Below are positions 6,234 to 7,207 of a DNA stretch of 7,207 nt, piece by piece. Positions within the stretch are counted from its first letter, which is position 1. Each line of letters starts with the position of its first letter. The DNA comes from Indioceanicola sp046045995 (lineage in GTDB: Bacteria; Pseudomonadota; Alphaproteobacteria; Azospirillales; Azospirillaceae), in the NCBI GenBank assembly GCA_046045995.1, contig JBJOKR010000223.1:1-7207 (forward strand), in the 5' to 3' direction. Position numbers and translations under genes: made by a program. The notes below the pieces were generated by a model. That model was not told the origin of the DNA. It searched no databases and saw only the letters and a program-made list of their open reading frames with translations.

Positions 6234-7010
6234 ATGCTTGGTAAGCTCCTCGCCTCCATCGGTATCGGTGCCGCCACCATCGACACCATCCTGGATGATC
6301 CCGCCCCCGCCCTGGGCGGGCGGCTGACCGGGACCATGCGGGTGCGCGGCGGTGCCGTCCCGCAGGAGATCAGCCGCATCGGCGCGGAGATCGTGACCAA
6401 GGTCCTGGTGGAGGTGAACGACACCAAGGTGGCGGAGAACCGCACCGTCGCCTCTGCCGATGTGGGCGGGGCCTTCACCATCCAACCGGGGGAGATGCGG
6501 GATCTGCCCTTCGCCCTGACACTGCCGCTCTACACCCCGGTCGCGCTGGGCCGCAGCCACGCGCCCGCCTGGCTGCGCACCCGGCTGGACATCGCCATGG
6601 CCATCGACCCGACCGACAATGACGCCCTGTCGGTGCGGCCCGCCCCGGTCCAGGTGGATGCATTCAACGCCATGCTGGGCCTGGGATTCCAGATCTACAA
6701 GACGGATGTGGAGCATCGGCCGCGCTGGCAGGGCGGCACCGGCTTCGTCCAGGAATTCGAGTTCCGCCCCGCCGGCTTCGGCAGCAACCGCCGCCGCTTC
6801 GATGAGGTGGAGTTGGTCTTCCAGCCGGATGGCCGCGGCGGGCTGGACCTGCTGATCCAGGTGGACCGGGCCGCCCGGAGCCTGTCCGGCCTGCTGCGGG
6901 AGGCGACCGGCATGGATGAAACCTGGCACCGCCTGCCGCTGCCCGGCGGCCTGACCGGCCCCGGCGAACCCGCCATCGCTACCGCCCTGCGCCGGGTGCT
7001 GGGGATTTGA
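6234..7010 (+). CDS. spo0M: Spo0M family (sporulation-control) arrestin-fold protein
   Basis: Spo0M proteins are soluble, two-lobed beta-sandwich proteins with an arrestin-like fold. In Bacillus, Spo0M affects entry into sporulation and cell division; homologues occur in many non-sporulating bacteria with no settled role. The 258-aa protein has about the length of the Bacillus protein and aligns by eye along its N-terminal two thirds. It opens with the helix MLGKLLASIGIGAATIDTIL, followed by LTGTMRVRGG (31-40), FTIQPGE (81-87), LDIAMAIDPTDND (118-130) and FVQEFEF (171-177). The DEVELVF strand is at 190-196. The C-terminal part (210-258) with VDRAARSLSGLLRE is also typical. There is no signal peptide or membrane segment. 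The ATG at 6234 is preceded by ggaagg (ending about 6222). It appears monocistronic, with a terminator 118 bp upstream and a REP-like hairpin just after the stop. In this organism 'sporulation' should be read as a family name only. Confidence 0.93.
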   Translation: MLGKLLASIGIGAATIDTILDDPAPALGGRLTGTMRVRGGAVPQEISRIGAEIVTKVLVEVNDTKVAENRTVASADVGGAFTIQPGEMRDLPFALTLPLYTPVALGRSHAPAWLRTRLDIAMAIDPTDNDALSVRPAPVQVDAFNAMLGLGFQIYKTDVEHRPRWQGGTGFVQEFEFRPAGFGSNRRRFDEVELVFQPDGRGGLDLLIQVDRAARSLSGLLREATGMDETWHRLPLPGGLTGPGEPAIATALRRVLGI

Positions 7011-7025
7011 AGATCGGGGGCGGCG

Positions 7026-7054
7026 TGTCGGGCCGCGCTTCGCTTGCCCGACCA
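7026..7054. repeat. REP-like extragenic palindrome
   Basis: gtcgggc (7027-7033) pairs perfectly with gcccgac (7046-7052), and inside the loop gcg (7035-7037) pairs with cgc (7041-7043) around ctt. The pattern TGTCGGG...GCGCTTCGC...CCCGACCAA resembles a family of REP-like elements scattered between genes in many proteobacteria, usually of the form GTCGGG-(core GCG-loop-CGC)-CCCGAC. It lies 16 bp after the Spo0M stop. It may help end or protect that transcript, although no T tract follows. Only one copy is in the window, so repeat status is inferred from resemblance. Confidence 0.5.
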
Positions 7055-7109
7055 ACCAAAGCGAGGCTCAGTTAAGGTTGCAACAGACAACCGAGAAAGA
7101 AGAATTTCG

Positions 7110-7207
7110 ATGCTTTTTAAAATGCCAAGATATCCCTGTCAGTTTGAGATTCCTGATTCATGGCTTGAAGAAGCAAAATTTAATACCTCGACTAAAAAAG
7201 AGGACTA
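7110..7207 (+). CDS. 5' end of a low-GC ORF of unknown function
   Basis: An ATG at 7110 opens a frame that stays open for 32 codons to the window edge. The start of the protein reads MLFKMPRYPCQFEIPDSW, followed by LEEAKFNTSTKKED. A purine-rich stretch, gagaaagaagaa (7093-7104), gives a plausible ribosome binding site. GC content over 7101-7207 is 37 of 107 bases by hand count, about 35%, and codons such as AAA, TTT, AAT and ATT are common, the reverse of every other gene here. That points to recent acquisition. The visible part is hydrophilic with no signal peptide or membrane helix and matches no family I recognise. A second in-frame ATG at 7122 would trim four residues. The ORF could also be a fragment, since most of it is outside the window. 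Confidence 0.55.
   Translation, partial: MLFKMPRYPCQFEIPDSWLEEAKFNTSTKKED

Noticed and set aside
7076..7106. ggttg/caacc inverted repeat and a TTGCAA-N17-AGAATT promoter-like pair before the low-GC ORF
   Set aside because: The 5-bp stem is within chance expectation. The promoter-like pair would start transcription at or beyond the ATG at 7110, so it would work only for a leaderless transcript or a later start.
1..7207. CRISPR array, tRNA or rRNA gene, integrase or insertion sequence
   Set aside because: I saw no regularly spaced repeats, no tRNA-like cloverleaf, no rRNA sequence and no transposase or integrase motifs in any frame.

Overview
The window is very GC-rich, with third codon positions almost entirely G or C, until about position 7055, where composition drops sharply. 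Gene content, the gene order radA-cvpA-purF-SDR and the codon use point to an alphaproteobacterium. Azospirillaceae or a related Rhodospirillales family is my best guess, made without any database search.

Layout, all genes on the + strand. (1) 1-1105: the 3' part of a gene for a probable exported DUF945/AsmA-like protein. (2) 1106-1414: a 309-bp gap with a 14-bp tandem repeat, a GC-rich stem-loop and several perfect palindromes in front of radA. (3) 1415-3522: radA (DNA-repair ATPase) and cvpA (four-helix inner-membrane protein), which overlap by one base at TGATG. (4) 3574-5025: purF, the first committed enzyme of purine synthesis, of the Fe-S and propeptide type, followed by an intrinsic terminator. 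(5) 5179-5913: a short-chain dehydrogenase homologue that keeps the cofactor glycine motif and YxxxK but has lost the catalytic serine and the NAG motif. (6) 5914-6233: a 320-bp gap with a near-consensus CRP-type operator, then about 110 nt that folds as three stem-loops ending in a textbook terminator. I read this as a candidate CRP-regulated small RNA. (7) 6234-7010: a full-length Spo0M-family arrestin-fold protein. (8) 7011-7207: a REP-like hairpin, then an abrupt fall to about 35% GC (hand count over 7101-7207) and the first 32 codons of an unrecognised ORF, probably the edge of acquired DNA.

The first five genes are ordinary chromosomal background. radA, cvpA and purF probably form one transcription unit, since cvpA is coupled to radA and only 51 bp separate cvpA from purF. 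The SDR gene is separated from purF by a terminator. The best places for something undescribed are the small-RNA candidate with its operator (5959-6116), the degenerate SDR active site, and the low-GC ORF running off the right end.
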